The notes below the pieces were generated by a model that did not search any database, had not been told where the DNA came from, and saw only the letters and a list, made by a program, of their open reading frames with translations. From NCBI GenBank assembly GCA_017411305.1, contig JAFQQI010000066.1, positions 124,001-188,000 on the forward strand: a DNA stretch of 64,000 nucleotides. The letters are read 5' to 3'. Shown here piece after piece: positions 34,832-44,410 of this stretch; position 1 is the first letter of the stretch, and every line of letters begins with the position of its first letter. Both the position numbers and the translations under genes were made by a program. The stretch is from Lachnospiraceae bacterium (GTDB lineage Bacteria > Bacillota > Clostridia > Lachnospirales > Lachnospiraceae).

Positions 34832-34858
34832 TTTTATCGTTTAAATGAAAGGATTGTT

Positions 34859-35536
34859 ATGAGCAAATTATATTTGATGACAACGATTATCAATAGAAGT
34901 CTTGCCAAAAAGTTTTTGAAGCTGTATGACGAGGAAGGGCTCGAAGTTATGCTTTTTACCTTAGGGGCAGGAACGGCATCCGGTGATGTACTGGATTATT
35001 TAGGATTGGAAAGCACTGAAAAGGCAGTTATCTTTACGGTTCTTGAAGAAGGAAGATGGCTTGCCACTAAAAAGGATTTACAAAAGAAGTTTCAGATAGA
35101 CGCACCTGGAGGCGGAATTGCATTTATTGTGCCTCTAAGCAGTATTGGTGGCAAAAAGACCTTACAGTTTTTAACAGCAAATCAGGAATTTCAAAAAGAG
35201 GAGGAATCGGTTTTGAAGGATACAGTACATGAGCTTATTGTGGTAATAGCCAATCAGGGATATATAGATCTTGTAATGGACGCAGCCAGAGGTGCAGGCG
35301 CTTACGGTGGTACCGTAATTCATGCCAAAGGAACAGGTATGGAGCAGGCAGAGAAATTTATGGGAGTATTCATTGCGGCAGAAAAGGAAATGATTTTTAT
35401 CGTGGCTAAGAAAGAACAGAAGAATGATATTATGAAAGCGGTTATGGAACAGGCAGGGATTGATTCCAAGGCGAAATCCATAGTATTTTCCCTGCCCGTT
35501 ACCGATACAGCCGGTCTTAGACTATTAGAAGATTAA
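34859..35536 (+). CDS. Tandem P-II-like regulatory protein
   Basis: 225 residues made of two P-II-like halves. The first (residues 3-105) has the LGAGTASGDVLDYLGLESTEKAVIFTVL strand-helix pattern; the second (residues 118-220) has HELIVVIANQGYIDLVMDAARGAGAYGGTVIHAKGTG, close to the P-II C-terminal signature. No classic uridylylation Tyr51 loop is evident. P-II proteins bind nucleotides and control transporters by direct contact. It follows the DUF1538 gene by 27 bases with AAAGGA before the ATG, so it most likely gates that transporter. Ends one base before the convergent ExoIII gene. Confidence 0.8.
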   Translation: MSKLYLMTTIINRSLAKKFLKLYDEEGLEVMLFTLGAGTASGDVLDYLGLESTEKAVIFTVLEEGRWLATKKDLQKKFQIDAPGGGIAFIVPLSSIGGKKTLQFLTANQEFQKEEESVLKDTVHELIVVIANQGYIDLVMDAARGAGAYGGTVIHAKGTGMEQAEKFMGVFIAAEKEMIFIVAKKEQKNDIMKAVMEQAGIDSKAKSIVFSLPVTDTAGLRLLED

Positions 35537-35537
35537 T

Positions 35538-36296
35538 TTATAGTTCAATCAAAAGTCCTACAGGACAATGGTCGGAGCCAAGAACATCTTTATAAATTAA
35601 GGCATCTTTCAGGGAATCCTTTAAAGAAGCTGAAGTAAGGAAATAGTCAATACGCCAGCCGGCATTCTTTTCCCGGGCATGGAAGCGATAGGACCACCAG
35701 GAATAAGCGCCTTCCAAATCCGGATAGAAATGACGGAAACTGTCAATAAATCCTGCTTCCATAAGAGCCGTAAATTTGGCACGCTCTTCATCTGTAAAAC
35801 CGGCATTTGTGCGGTTAGTTTTGGGATTTTTCAGATCGATTTCCTTATGTGCTACATTTAGGTCACCACATACGATGACCGGTTTTGTTTGTTCCAGAGT
35901 CTTCAGATAAGCAAGGAAGTCATCTTCCCATTCCATGCGGTAATCAAGACGGCGAAGCTCATCCTGGGAATTGGGAGTATAAACCGTTACCATATAAAAC
36001 TGATCAAATTCAAGAGTAATAACACGGCCTTCATGGTCGTGTTTTTCTATGTTTATGCCATAAGAAACAGATAAGGGTTCTTCTTTGCAAAAAATCGCAG
36101 TGCCGGAGTAGCCCTTTTTCTCTGCATAGTTCCAATACTGATGATAATCGGGAAGGTCTAAATCAATTTGTCCCGCCTGCAGCTTGGATTCCTGAATACA
36201 AAAAATATCAGCATCCTCTGCGGCAAAAAATTCTGCAAAGCCTTTGCCCATGCAGGCACGCAATCCGTTTACATTCCATGAAATTAATTTTTTCAT
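35538..36296 (-). CDS. xth: Exodeoxyribonuclease III / AP endonuclease
   Basis: 252 residues. EEP-fold motifs [26 protein letters not shown] (metal-binding Glu), [17 protein letters not shown], and C-terminal [11 protein letters not shown] with [13 protein letters not shown] (catalytic His). Base-excision repair enzyme cutting at abasic sites. The frame opens at 36308, but GGAGG at 36302-36306 fixes ATG 36296. Convergent and practically abutting the P-II-like gene, without a visible terminator. Confidence 0.96.
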   Translation of the reverse strand: MKKLISWNVNGLRACMGKGFAEFFAAEDADIFCIQESKLQAGQIDLDLPDYHQYWNYAEKKGYSGTAIFCKEEPLSVSYGINIEKHDHEGRVITLEFDQFYMVTVYTPNSQDELRRLDYRMEWEDDFLAYLKTLEQTKPVIVCGDLNVAHKEIDLKNPKTNRTNAGFTDEERAKFTALMEAGFIDSFRHFYPDLEGAYSWWSYRFHAREKNAGWRIDYFLTSASLKDSLKDALIYKDVLGSDHCPVGLLIEL

Positions 36297-36325
36297 AATA
36301 ACCTCCATAATAAATGCATAAGGAA

Positions 36326-37399
36326 TTATTCATAAATATCTACAATTAATCTGTCTTCGTAAGGAAGAATCAGTTCGTTGACCACTTCATAAGAAAAGGA
36401 GCGGGTATCTTCTATGATTTCTTTATAATTTTCTTTGGTAACACGATGGCTGTCGGATACCAGAGAGTGATAAATATATTCATTGATGTCCTGGGAAAAA
36501 TGTAATAAATCCATGTAGTTGTCCAGGTTGGTTACGATTTCCCTGTCATTTAAAAAGAAGTAGAAATCCACATTATCATATGCAAGAAGCTGCTCCATGG
36601 CATATTCCATATTGTAGAGATAGCTTTCTGTTTCTCCGGTACGATACATATTATCCCACCAAATCATAGAGTAGGGCGGAATAAATATTTTAAACTCGGT
36701 TTCCGGATGAGCTGTAATCTGTTGGGTCAAAAGAGCCAGGTTTTTATCCAGTGTGTCCTGATAATAATCGGCAGGTTTCATTTCTGCGACGGAAGGGCGT
36801 CTGATATAAAGTCCAAGAATCATATCTTCGTTAAAGTTTTTCCATTGTGCCCAGTTATAGGACAGTCCTTCATCATAATCACCAATGAAAGAATTAGCAA
36901 CCATGTAAGGAATCTTTTCAAATAGAACATCCTTATTTAACAGATATTCGATGTCATTAAAATGATTGTCATCATAAAGGTACATGGGACAGCCGGTGCT
37001 TTCGTAAGTAGGAACCGGATCTGCCGACAGCGCAGAAGGGTCCAGGTTGTAAAATACATATTTAATATCCTGATGAGCAAAAGCCACATCAAGTAAATAG
37101 CATAAATCGGCAGTGGCACCGTAAGAGCGGATTGCTTTAATAGAGGTACAATCAAATCCATCATCAAACCAATGATTATTATAATTTTCCGAAACAGAGG
37201 AGCCTACAATCAGGCTGTCATAATCAAAGGTTTTGAGAGTGCCGATACATTGATATTCTTTGTCTGTAAGAACTGCCTTCAACCCCGGCAAAGGTTTATG
37301 ATATTGGTAAAAGGGATCAAACAATACCACAAATCCCATGCAAAGAAGAAGCAGGCTTACGCTTCCGATGATAAACCATTTCAAAAATTTCTTTGTCAT
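36326..37399 (-). CDS. SGNH-like membrane-anchored partner of an MBOAT acyltransferase
   Basis: 357 residues. One N-terminal membrane anchor (residues 9-29), then an extracellular domain with [22 protein letters not shown] (block with the SGNH-type serine) and a C-terminal [18 protein letters not shown] carrying a Asp/His-type block. This resembles the AlgJ/AlgX/DltD-like partners of MBOAT O-acyltransferases, which move the acyl group to a surface polymer. AAGGAAG precedes the start. It lies 17 bases after the MBOAT gene. Confidence 0.78.
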   Translation of the reverse strand: MTKKFLKWFIIGSVSLLLLCMGFVVLFDPFYQYHKPLPGLKAVLTDKEYQCIGTLKTFDYDSLIVGSSVSENYNNHWFDDGFDCTSIKAIRSYGATADLCYLLDVAFAHQDIKYVFYNLDPSALSADPVPTYESTGCPMYLYDDNHFNDIEYLLNKDVLFEKIPYMVANSFIGDYDEGLSYNWAQWKNFNEDMILGLYIRRPSVAEMKPADYYQDTLDKNLALLTQQITAHPETEFKIFIPPYSMIWWDNMYRTGETESYLYNMEYAMEQLLAYDNVDFYFFLNDREIVTNLDNYMDLLHFSQDINEYIYHSLVSDSHRVTKENYKEIIEDTRSFSYEVVNELILPYEDRLIVDIYE

Positions 37400-37416
37400 G
37401 AAAAGTCTTCCTTATA

Positions 37417-38916
37417 CTAAAAATTAAAATAGATAAAGGTGCTTACCTGAGAAAAGGAAATAATGCACCATACAAACAATACAGAGACTACTAAAGCGAA
37501 TCGTCTGCTTAAGTTTTTTTGTCCGTTTACAATTTGTAAAGTGTTTTTACGGCTGATAATAAATGCGGAAATCAAAAGTAATACCACAAATAATGCCACG
37601 TAAGCATAATTTAACAGCTCCGGTTTTGCCAGATTAATAACTTGTTTAAACAGGTAAAATTCAGGAATATCCAGCTTGGCAGCCAATTTAAAAATATATC
37701 CGCTTTCATTAAATGCAAGTATATTTTTAAACATTTGAAGTGCGTTGCTGATACTGCTGCTTCCGAAGAAAAGCAAGGATAGGTTAAAGAACGAAAATGT
37801 TAAAAACCATCCAAGCCATCGTGGCATGTATATTTTTGCTGTTACCTTGTCATTGCTGCCTTTTACGCCCACAATTCCCAGGTTGTCCCATACTACCAGA
37901 AGACCCTGCATGGTACCCCATGCTACATAGGTCCAGTTGGCACCGTGCCAGAAGCCACTTAGAAAAAATACCATAAAAGTATTAAATAATGTCCTGACTT
38001 TGCCCTTGCGGCTGCCGCCTAAGGGAATATATACATATTGGATAAAAAATCTGGATAAGGTCATGTGCCAGCGCTGCCACAATTCCTTGACAGAGCAAGC
38101 TTTGTAAGGGGAATCAAAGTTCACGGGCAGCTCAATATTGAACATTTTGCCAAGACCGATGGCCATGTCGCTGTAGCCGCTGAAGTCAAAATAAATCTGA
38201 AAAGTATAAGCCAGCATCACAAGGAGCGTGGATGGAGTATCAAGATAGGCTGTCTGTTCAAAGCCGAAGTTGACAATCAGTGCCAGCACATCTGCCAACA
38301 GTACTTTTTTGCCAAGACCCATGGTAAAAATAGCAATACCGCGGGAAAAGTTGTCTAAGTTAAACTTGCGGTTAGAAACATCCTCAAACTGAGGCATCAT
38401 TTCCTTATAAAGAACAATAGGTCCCGCAATCAGCTGAGGGAAAAAGGTGACAAAAGTGATGTAGTTCGCAAAAGAATAATGCTCAGCTTTACCGGTGCAT
38501 CTGTCTACAATAAAGGAAACCTGCTGGAAAGTAAAAAAGCTGATACCAAGGGGTAGCAGGATATGTTTCAGAGCAAAGTCTGTACCGAATACGGCATTGA
38601 TATTTTCAAAAAAGAAATCATAGTATTTGAAGTAGAATAAAAATCCGAAGTTAAACAGAAGTCCGCAAATAAGGCCGATACGGGCTGTCAGTTTGGTATG
38701 GGAGAATTTCATGAAATAACTTAGAAGATAATTCCCCAGAATACTGATTATAATAATGGAAAGATAATAAACATTAAAATAACCGTAAAACCATAAAGAC
38801 ATTCCTGCCAGAAAGTATTTGGCAGCGGTATAGGATTTACGATAATTCAGGAAATACCAACCGGCTAAGACCAGCGGTAAGAATGTAAAAATAAATATAT
38901 ATGAATTAAATAGCAT
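37417..38916 (-). CDS. MBOAT-family O-acyltransferase (AlgI/DltB-like)
   Basis: 499 residues, around 11 membrane helices. Family blocks: FNSYIFIFTFLPLVLAGWY, PLGISFFTFQQVSFIVDRC, FPQLIAGPIVLYKEMMPQF, FDFSGYSDMAIGLGKMF, ELWQRWHMTLSRFFIQYVYIPLGGSRKG and the catalytic-His block FLSGFWHGANWTYVAWG. Such enzymes carry acyl groups across the membrane for O-acetylation of exopolysaccharide, teichoic acid or similar. The SGNH-like gene follows and a DUF4358 lipoprotein gene is divergent, a frequent trio in Lachnospiraceae. A promoter lies at 39022-38993. Confidence 0.93.
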   Translation of the reverse strand: MLFNSYIFIFTFLPLVLAGWYFLNYRKSYTAAKYFLAGMSLWFYGYFNVYYLSIIIISILGNYLLSYFMKFSHTKLTARIGLICGLLFNFGFLFYFKYYDFFFENINAVFGTDFALKHILLPLGISFFTFQQVSFIVDRCTGKAEHYSFANYITFVTFFPQLIAGPIVLYKEMMPQFEDVSNRKFNLDNFSRGIAIFTMGLGKKVLLADVLALIVNFGFEQTAYLDTPSTLLVMLAYTFQIYFDFSGYSDMAIGLGKMFNIELPVNFDSPYKACSVKELWQRWHMTLSRFFIQYVYIPLGGSRKGKVRTLFNTFMVFFLSGFWHGANWTYVAWGTMQGLLVVWDNLGIVGVKGSNDKVTAKIYMPRWLGWFLTFSFFNLSLLFFGSSSISNALQMFKNILAFNESGYIFKLAAKLDIPEFYLFKQVINLAKPELLNYAYVALFVVLLLISAFIISRKNTLQIVNGQKNLSRRFALVVSVLFVWCIISFSQVSTFIYFNF

Positions 38917-38992
38917 GTTAAAACCTCTGAATAAATAAGCAATAAACTCGTAAACTCGCGCTGACGCGCTTGTTTTTTTGCGGTTGCTTTAC

Positions 38993-39022
38993 ATTATAAC
39001 ATGCACAGGCATAATTTGTCTA
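38993..39022 (-). promoter_or_regulatory. Promoter of the MBOAT operon
   Basis: On the minus strand TAGACA (39022-39017), 18-base spacer, TATAAT (38998-38993). The leader then contains a GCGC-TGAC-GCGC hairpin (38957-38970) next to a T/A homopolymer (38973-38979). Confidence 0.6.
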
Positions 39023-39067
39023 ATGTATGGAAATACTTAGAAAAACGAGTTTTGGAGGCGGTTTGGT

Positions 39068-39730
39068 ATGAGAAAAAACAGGATGAAAAAAGTAGTTTCA
39101 GTTGTTATAGTAAGTTTGTTTACGGGTTTAAGTATATCAGTGTCAGGCTGTAGTAATTTACAAGGAGACAATTTACAGGAAAATAAGAATAGTCGGGCTT
39201 ATGTAGGTGAAAGTGATAACGCAGAAGATGATGCGATAAATACTCTGCAGGTAGGAAGTAAATACAAAATAGTAACACCTATGATGGAACTGAAGGATGC
39301 CGTAGTAGAAATTTTGGGAGAAAATTATTGGCCGGATGCTCTTTTGACAGAGGAAGAAATGGCAGAGCGAACCGGAATTTCTTCTTATATGTATGATAAT
39401 TTCATGGCAGAATATCAGCATTCGGAAGCAGGAATTGATATGATGATTATTATAGAAACAAAAGAAGAATATATAGAGGACGTGGAAAAATATTTAAACG
39501 ATTACAGGGAAGTACTTTTAAATATTTATGAAAAGCAGCCTCAAAGTAAGGCAAAGGTTTTTGCTTCCCGAATAGAAGTCATCAATAATTATATCTGTTA
39601 TGTACAGCTGGGAGCGGATATTTCGCCGCTGGAAATGGCAGGAGAAGATGAGATGGTGGCATACTGTCAGCATGAAAACGAAAGAGCACTTGATATTATT
39701 GAGAAAAGAATTATGAGTTGGGAAAGCTAA
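39068..39730 (+). CDS. DUF4358 lipoprotein
   Basis: 220 residues. Basic start MRKNRMKKVV, hydrophobic core and lipobox SVSGC with Cys29, so lipid-anchored outside the membrane. The mature part contains the DUF4358 pattern MDNFMAEY-like YMYDNFMAEYQHSEAGIDMMIIIETKEEYIEDVEKYLNDY and VEVINNYICYVQLG-like IEVINNYICYVQLG. Function unknown, but the family is repeatedly next to MBOAT genes. GGAGGCGG precedes the ATG. A perfect hairpin lies between its stop and convergent murG. Confidence 0.85.
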   Translation: MRKNRMKKVVSVVIVSLFTGLSISVSGCSNLQGDNLQENKNSRAYVGESDNAEDDAINTLQVGSKYKIVTPMMELKDAVVEILGENYWPDALLTEEEMAERTGISSYMYDNFMAEYQHSEAGIDMMIIIETKEEYIEDVEKYLNDYREVLLNIYEKQPQSKAKVFASRIEVINNYICYVQLGADISPLEMAGEDEMVAYCQHENERALDIIEKRIMSWES

Positions 39731-39763
39731 AGAAGCAATTCATGAAATAATCAATAATAAAAC

Positions 39764-39794
39764 AGGCGTTTTTGCTACTATAGCAAAAACGCCT
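39764..39794. terminator. Terminator hairpin between the DUF4358 gene and murG
   Basis: A perfect 14-base stem, AGGCGTTTTTGCTA (39764-39777) with TAGCAAAAACGCCT (39781-39794), only a three-base loop. On the minus strand it is followed by TGTTTTATTATT, suiting murG; on the plus strand T-rich sequence is inside the 5-prime arm only. Confidence 0.72.
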
Positions 39795-39811
39795 ACACTT
39801 GCAATCAGTAA

Positions 39812-40897
39812 TTATTTTTTTACACATTCTTCAATCAGTTTCACAATGGTATCAATTGCACCCATTTGATTACTTTTGCCCATGGCATCCATATAAGTCT
39901 GTCTGTTGAAATACAGCTCTGTTACTTTTTCTGTGAGAAGCTGTGCAGATAAATCATCATCATCTATCACCATAGAAAAGCCCTGGGATTCAAAAGACTT
40001 TGCATTCAATATCTGGTCGCCTCTGGAGTTTGCAGCTGAAAGAGGAACAAGAAGATTGGGCTTTTTCAGTGCTAAAAGTTCACAGATAGAATTTGCTCCT
40101 GCTCGGGAGATTACCACATCTGCCATAGCAAATAAATCCTTTAACTCTGCTTTTACATATTCAAATTGAACATAACCTTCTGTATGAAGAAGCATATTGT
40201 CCATCTTTTCCTTGCCGCAGATATGAGCTACCTGGAAATCTTGCAGAAGACTGGGAAGTGCTTCACGGACTGCTTTGTTAACGGATGCTGCACCCAGGCT
40301 TCCTCCGATAACTAAAATCACAGGCTTATTTGCGGTAAAGCCGCACAAATCAAGAGCTGCCAGTTTATCGCCTTTTGCAAGCTCTTCCCTGATGGGAGAA
40401 CCGGTCAGAACTGCTTTGTCTTTAGGCAGCATAGCTACCGTTTCCGGGAAATTGCAACATACCTTCTTTGCAGAAGGAATACATATTTTGTTAGCAAGCC
40501 CGGGAGTCATATCGGATTCATGAATGATACAGGGTATCTTTAACGTAGCAGCCGCCTGTACCACAGGGACGCTGACAAAACCGCCTTTTGAAAAAATAAC
40601 ATCGGGTCGGATCTTCTTTAAATATTTCCGTGCTTCGGCGAAGCCTTTGATGACTCTGAAGGGGTCTGTCAGATTTTTTACATCCAAATATCTGCGGAAT
40701 TTGCCGGTGGCAATTCCGTAGTAAGGAATATCAAAATCGGTTATCAGCCGCTTTTCAATGCCGTCATAAGAGCCAATGTAGGAAATTTCGTATCCAAGCT
40801 CTTTTAAGCGGGGGAGCAAAGCAATATTGGGAGTAACGTGACCCGCCGTTCCGCCGCCGGTTAATACTATTTTTTTGATAGGGGTTGTATCACTCAT
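39812..40897 (-). CDS. murG: UDP-GlcNAc:lipid I GlcNAc transferase MurG
   Basis: 361 residues, GT28 family. N-terminal IVLTGGGTAGHVTPNIALLPRL, SKGGFVSVPVVQAA, IIHESDMTPGLANKI; C-terminal VIGGSLGAASVNKAVREAL, VISRAGANSICELLAL and ANSRGDQILNA. It makes lipid II at the inner face of the membrane. The frame is open to 40987, but AGGAGG before ATG 40897 fixes the start. It stands apart from other division and wall genes, and shares its direction with the small TSCPD gene just upstream. Confidence 0.96.
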   Translation of the reverse strand: MSDTTPIKKIVLTGGGTAGHVTPNIALLPRLKELGYEISYIGSYDGIEKRLITDFDIPYYGIATGKFRRYLDVKNLTDPFRVIKGFAEARKYLKKIRPDVIFSKGGFVSVPVVQAAATLKIPCIIHESDMTPGLANKICIPSAKKVCCNFPETVAMLPKDKAVLTGSPIREELAKGDKLAALDLCGFTANKPVILVIGGSLGAASVNKAVREALPSLLQDFQVAHICGKEKMDNMLLHTEGYVQFEYVKAELKDLFAMADVVISRAGANSICELLALKKPNLLVPLSAANSRGDQILNAKSFESQGFSMVIDDDDLSAQLLTEKVTELYFNRQTYMDAMGKSNQMGAIDTIVKLIEECVKK

Positions 40898-40911
40898 GGT
40901 GAGCCTCCTGT

Positions 40912-41160
40912 TTAATAGTTTCCGCTTTGAATTTGTTCCAATGCCTGTGCTAACTGGTCCGGACAGGAAGTGGTTTTGAAACCGCAACGAATTCCTTTTA
41001 ATCTGGCAATAGCATCCTCTACCTTCATACCTGTTACCAAAGCGGAAATCCCTTTTAGATTACCGTTGCATCCGCCAAAAAATTCAACAAATTTAATTGT
41101 GCCGTTTTCTACTTCAATATCAATGGATGAGGAACATACGCCTTTTGGCTGAAATTTCAT
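40912..41160 (-). CDS. TSCPD domain protein (TIGR03905 type)
   Basis: 82 residues. MKFQPKGVCSSSIDIEVENGTIKFVEFFGGCNGNLKGISALVTG ... GIRCGFKTTSCPDQLAQAL. The TSCPD motif with three to four cysteines also occurs at the C-terminus of some ribonucleotide reductases; the free-standing protein is of unknown role and may bind metal. The frame opens at 41247 but GGTGG and ATG 41160 give the family start. It precedes murG by 14 bases. Confidence 0.9.
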   Translation of the reverse strand: MKFQPKGVCSSSIDIEVENGTIKFVEFFGGCNGNLKGISALVTGMKVEDAIARLKGIRCGFKTTSCPDQLAQALEQIQSGNY

Positions 41161-41392
41161 GATTCCACCGCACCTTTCTGTATACTTAATTCTTTCAAGG
41201 ATAAAGTATAGCAGAAAAACTGTTTGTTTAAAAGAGGAAATCTCCACATTTCAGTTGTATTTTTAAAAGAAATGTCGAAGGATTCCGATGCTTTACGAGG
41301 GCAGAAATATTGAGCAAATTCGCCCTTTCTTCTATAATATAACAAATGCAAAGGAAAATAAGTGATGCTGAATGTAGAAAGGGGAATTACAC

Positions 41393-42049
41393 ATGTTTTC
41401 GATATTTTTAAGACATAAGTTTTTGTCGGCAGTTATTTTCGGATTGTTATTTCTTAGTATTATATGCCAGGTTATATTGGGTGTGATATTTTACAAATTG
41501 ATTAATGATGCGGATAATATGCCGACTACAGAAAACAGGCTTCTAAAACAGTGCAAGTTAAAATTTATTAATTGTCATAAGCTTAACGGCCGGATGCTGA
41601 ACACATCGGTTTATGTGGACAAGTTTATTTCTAAAATCCGCATTATGGGGATATCGCTTACACGATTATCACATTTAGCAGGACAACTGATGATGTTATC
41701 TGTACTTGTTACGGGTATTTCCATTTGCATAAGTCTGGCGGGAGGAGATACCTTATTTCAGATTATACCCTATTATCTGGTCAGTATACTTGGATTGTAT
41801 CTCTATTTTTCAATCTCAGGGATTGTGGATATTTCGGGGAAAAAGAATCTGCTTAAGACAAATCTTGTGGATTATTTGGAAAATCATCTGCTGCCACGGT
41901 TAGAGCTGGAAAACGAGACCGGTAAAAATGAAATAAACAGTCAGGAAGAAAAAGAATCGAGGTTATCGGAAGAAGAACCAGGTAAAGAAAATATATTGAT
42001 TGATTACGCAGATGAATTGGAGGATTTGCTGAAGGAGTTTTTGGCATAA
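41393..42049 (+). CDS. Hypothetical membrane protein
   Basis: 218 residues. Membrane segments at about 10-33, 95-117 and 122-141, and an acidic C-terminal tail with coiled character (LELENETGKNEINSQEEKESRLSEEEPGKE) ending DYADELEDLLKEFLA. I do not recognise a family. The stretch GGGGAAT precedes the ATG. Neighbour on the same strand is the TIGR01440 gene. Confidence 0.6.
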   Translation: MFSIFLRHKFLSAVIFGLLFLSIICQVILGVIFYKLINDADNMPTTENRLLKQCKLKFINCHKLNGRMLNTSVYVDKFISKIRIMGISLTRLSHLAGQLMMLSVLVTGISICISLAGGDTLFQIIPYYLVSILGLYLYFSISGIVDISGKKNLLKTNLVDYLENHLLPRLELENETGKNEINSQEEKESRLSEEEPGKENILIDYADELEDLLKEFLA

Positions 42050-42135
42050 TATAAACATAGGTGAAATTGACTTTTACAATTAAATTATTTACTATTAACT
42101 ATGATGAACCAATGATAAGAAAAAGAGGATGTAAA

Positions 42136-42729
42136 ATGAGCGTAAACGGTACAGCAAACAAAACAATGGAAGCAGAATTTCTTGCAGAGGTAAGGGAGAG
42201 TGCTGCACAAGCGGTAAAAGAACTGCTTTCGGTTGCGGCGTTAGAGAATGGCGATATTTTGGTAGTTGGGTGTTCTTCCAGTGAAGTAGTAGGAGAAACC
42301 ATTGGCACCTTTTCCAGCAAAGAAACGGCGCAGGCAGTTTTTGAAGGAATTTATACGGTGACGAATGAACAGGGTATTTTTTTGGCGGCACAATGCTGTG
42401 AGCATTTAAACAGAGCTTTAATTGTGGAAAAGGAGCTTGCAAAGAGAGAAAAATGGGATGTGGTTAATGTGATTCCCCAGCCTAAGGCAGGCGGTTCTTT
42501 TGCAACTACGGCATACGAAAGTTTTTGTGAGCCTGTGGCTGTGGAGCATATCAAGGCACAGGCAGGAATGGATATCGGTAATACCCTGATTGGCATGCAT
42601 CTTAAGGAAGTAGCCGTACCGGTGAGAATCAGTATTTCCCATATCGGAAACGCGCCGATTGTCTGTGCAAGAACCAGGGCTAAGTTTGTGGGCGGCAGCA
42701 GAGCTGTTTATGATGAAGCATTATTATAA
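42136..42729 (+). CDS. TIGR01440/DUF436 family protein (YwlG-like)
   Basis: 197 residues. Family blocks DILVVGCSSSEVVGETIGTFSS, GIFLAAQCCEHLNRALIVE, VNVIPQPKAGGSFATTAYE, MDIGNTLIGMHLKEVAVPVR and FVGGSRAVYD. In Bacillus the homologue lies near upp/glyA; function unknown. AGAGGATG precedes ATG 42136; the frame extends to 42061 without a binding site. Stands before pgi with a separate promoter between them. Confidence 0.9.
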   Translation: MSVNGTANKTMEAEFLAEVRESAAQAVKELLSVAALENGDILVVGCSSSEVVGETIGTFSSKETAQAVFEGIYTVTNEQGIFLAAQCCEHLNRALIVEKELAKREKWDVVNVIPQPKAGGSFATTAYESFCEPVAVEHIKAQAGMDIGNTLIGMHLKEVAVPVRISISHIGNAPIVCARTRAKFVGGSRAVYDEALL

Positions 42730-42769
42730 GTGTTTGTGGAAAGAAAATTGCTTGTAGCAGTAGAAATCC

Positions 42770-42798
42770 TTGAAAAATCCGTAGTTCTCTGCTAAACT
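42770..42798 (+). promoter_or_regulatory. pgi promoter
   Basis: TTGAAA at 42770-42775, 17-base spacer, TAAACT at 42793-42798, 62 bases before the pgi start. Confidence 0.6.
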
Positions 42799-42859
42799 AT
42801 GTTTTGGTTATTACAGAAAACATTTTTATGGAAATAAAATCACAAAAGGAGCGAATATT

Positions 42860-44206
42860 ATGAACAAAGTTACATTTGACTATTCCAAAGCAGCGCCCTT
42901 TATACAGGAGCAGGAAGTTGAGTCCATGAAGAAGCTGGCACTGGATGCTAAGGACTTATTGGTTTCCAAGACAGGCGCAGGAAATGATTTCCTCGGCTGG
43001 ATTGATCTTCCCGTAGATTATGATAAGGAAGAGTTTAACAGAATTAAGAAGGCAGCAGCTAAGATTCAGAGTGATTCCGAGGTACTTTTGGTAATCGGTA
43101 TCGGCGGTTCTTACCTTGGTGCAAGAGCAGCTATTGAATTTTTACGTCACAGCTTCTACAATACCGTAAGTAAAGAAATCAGAAAGACTCCCGAAATTTA
43201 TTTCGTGGGTAATTCTATCAGCTCCACATATATCAAGCATCTGATGGATGTTATCGGCGACAGAGATTTCTCTATTAATATGATTAGTAAGTCCGGTACT
43301 ACCACAGAACCTGCAATTGCATTCCGTGTATTCAAGGAAATGATGGAAAAGAAATACGGTAAGGCAGAAGCAGCTAAGAGAATCTATGCGACAACAGATA
43401 AAGCAAGAGGTTCCCTTAAGAATCTGGCTACAGAGGAAGGATATGAAAGCTTTGTAGTTCCGGATGATGTAGGCGGACGATTCTCCGTGCTGACTGCAGT
43501 TGGTTTACTTCCTATTGCAGTAAGCGGTGCCGATATTGACAAGTTAATGGAAGGTGCACAGGCAGGACGTAAGGCAGCACTTGAAAATGCCTTTGAAGAA
43601 AATGATGCTGTGAAGTATGCAGCACTTCGTAATATCCTTTTAAGAAAAGGCAAACAGATTGAAATTCTTGCTAATTACGAGCCCAGCGTACACTTCGTTT
43701 CCGAATGGTGGAAGCAGCTTTACGGCGAGAGCGAAGGTAAAGACCAGAAGGGTATCTTCCCTGCAAGTGTAGATCTTACCACAGACCTTCACTCTATGGG
43801 ACAGTTTATTCAGGACGGTTCCAGAAACTTATTTGAAACTGTTATCAATATTGAAACAAGCAGAGAAGAAATCATTCTTCAGGAAGAGGCAGTTGATCTT
43901 GACGGACTTAACTATCTTGCAGGTAAGAGCGTTGATTTCGTAAATAAGAGTGCTATGAACGGAACCATTCTTGCACATACAGACGGACAGGTTCCTAACT
44001 TTGTCATTACTGTTCCCGAAGTAAATGAATACTATTTAGGACAGTTATTCTACTTCTTTGAGTTTGCTTGCGGTGTCAGCGGATATTTACTGGGTGTAAA
44101 TCCTTTCAATCAGCCCGGTGTAGAAAGCTACAAGAAGAATATGTTTGCACTTCTCGGAAAGCCCGGCTATGAAGCACAGAGAGAAGAACTTCTTAAGAGA
44201 TTATAG
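42860..44206 (+). CDS. pgi: Glucose-6-phosphate isomerase
   Basis: 448 residues, the shorter Gram-positive form. Sugar isomerase blocks [59 protein letters not shown] and [16 protein letters not shown]. Interconverts glucose-6-P and fructose-6-P in glycolysis. AAAGGAG precedes the start. A strong terminator follows at 44228. Its own promoter is at 42770-42798. Confidence 0.98.
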   Translation: MNKVTFDYSKAAPFIQEQEVESMKKLALDAKDLLVSKTGAGNDFLGWIDLPVDYDKEEFNRIKKAAAKIQSDSEVLLVIGIGGSYLGARAAIEFLRHSFYNTVSKEIRKTPEIYFVGNSISSTYIKHLMDVIGDRDFSINMISKSGTTTEPAIAFRVFKEMMEKKYGKAEAAKRIYATTDKARGSLKNLATEEGYESFVVPDDVGGRFSVLTAVGLLPIAVSGADIDKLMEGAQAGRKAALENAFEENDAVKYAALRNILLRKGKQIEILANYEPSVHFVSEWWKQLYGESEGKDQKGIFPASVDLTTDLHSMGQFIQDGSRNLFETVINIETSREEIILQEEAVDLDGLNYLAGKSVDFVNKSAMNGTILAHTDGQVPNFVITVPEVNEYYLGQLFYFFEFACGVSGYLLGVNPFNQPGVESYKKNMFALLGKPGYEAQREELLKRL

Positions 44207-44227
44207 TAAAAGATATAACATATGGAG

Positions 44228-44268
44228 ACACTGCTGAAGGGCGCATTGCTTTTTAGCAGTGTTTTTTA
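44228..44268 (+). terminator. pgi terminator
   Basis: ACACTGCT (44228-44235) pairs with AGCAGTGT (44255-44262) and is followed by a six-T run. Confidence 0.85.
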
Positions 44269-44282
44269 TAGCAATAAGGATA

Positions 44283-44322
44283 TTTGTACAGATTTTGCAA
44301 ATTTTTGTACAAATATTGCAAA
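44283..44322 (+). promoter_or_regulatory. Pair of direct repeats ahead of the chemoreceptor gene
   Basis: TTTGTACARATWTTGCAAA occurs at 44283-44301 and 44304-44322, a 21-base period, i.e. two helical turns. A -10-like TATACT lies at 44362-44367 with no good -35, which fits activation by a protein bound to these repeats. Confidence 0.6.
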
Positions 44323-44410
44323 AAAAATACTTTTTCTCTGTTCTTTTTATGAAAAATGTAATATACTAGAAACAAGCATGTTTATTATTAGATGGTATGG
44401 GAGGAAGGAT

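Noticed and set aside
42095..42442. Minus-strand frame of 115 codons over the YwlG-like gene
   Set aside because: Leu/Pro-rich shadow translation and no promoter or ribosome binding site.
44222..44410. 63-codon N-terminal extension of the chemoreceptor
   Set aside because: It would be translated from within the pgi terminator hairpin and across the repeat/promoter region; ATG 44411 has a strong binding site.
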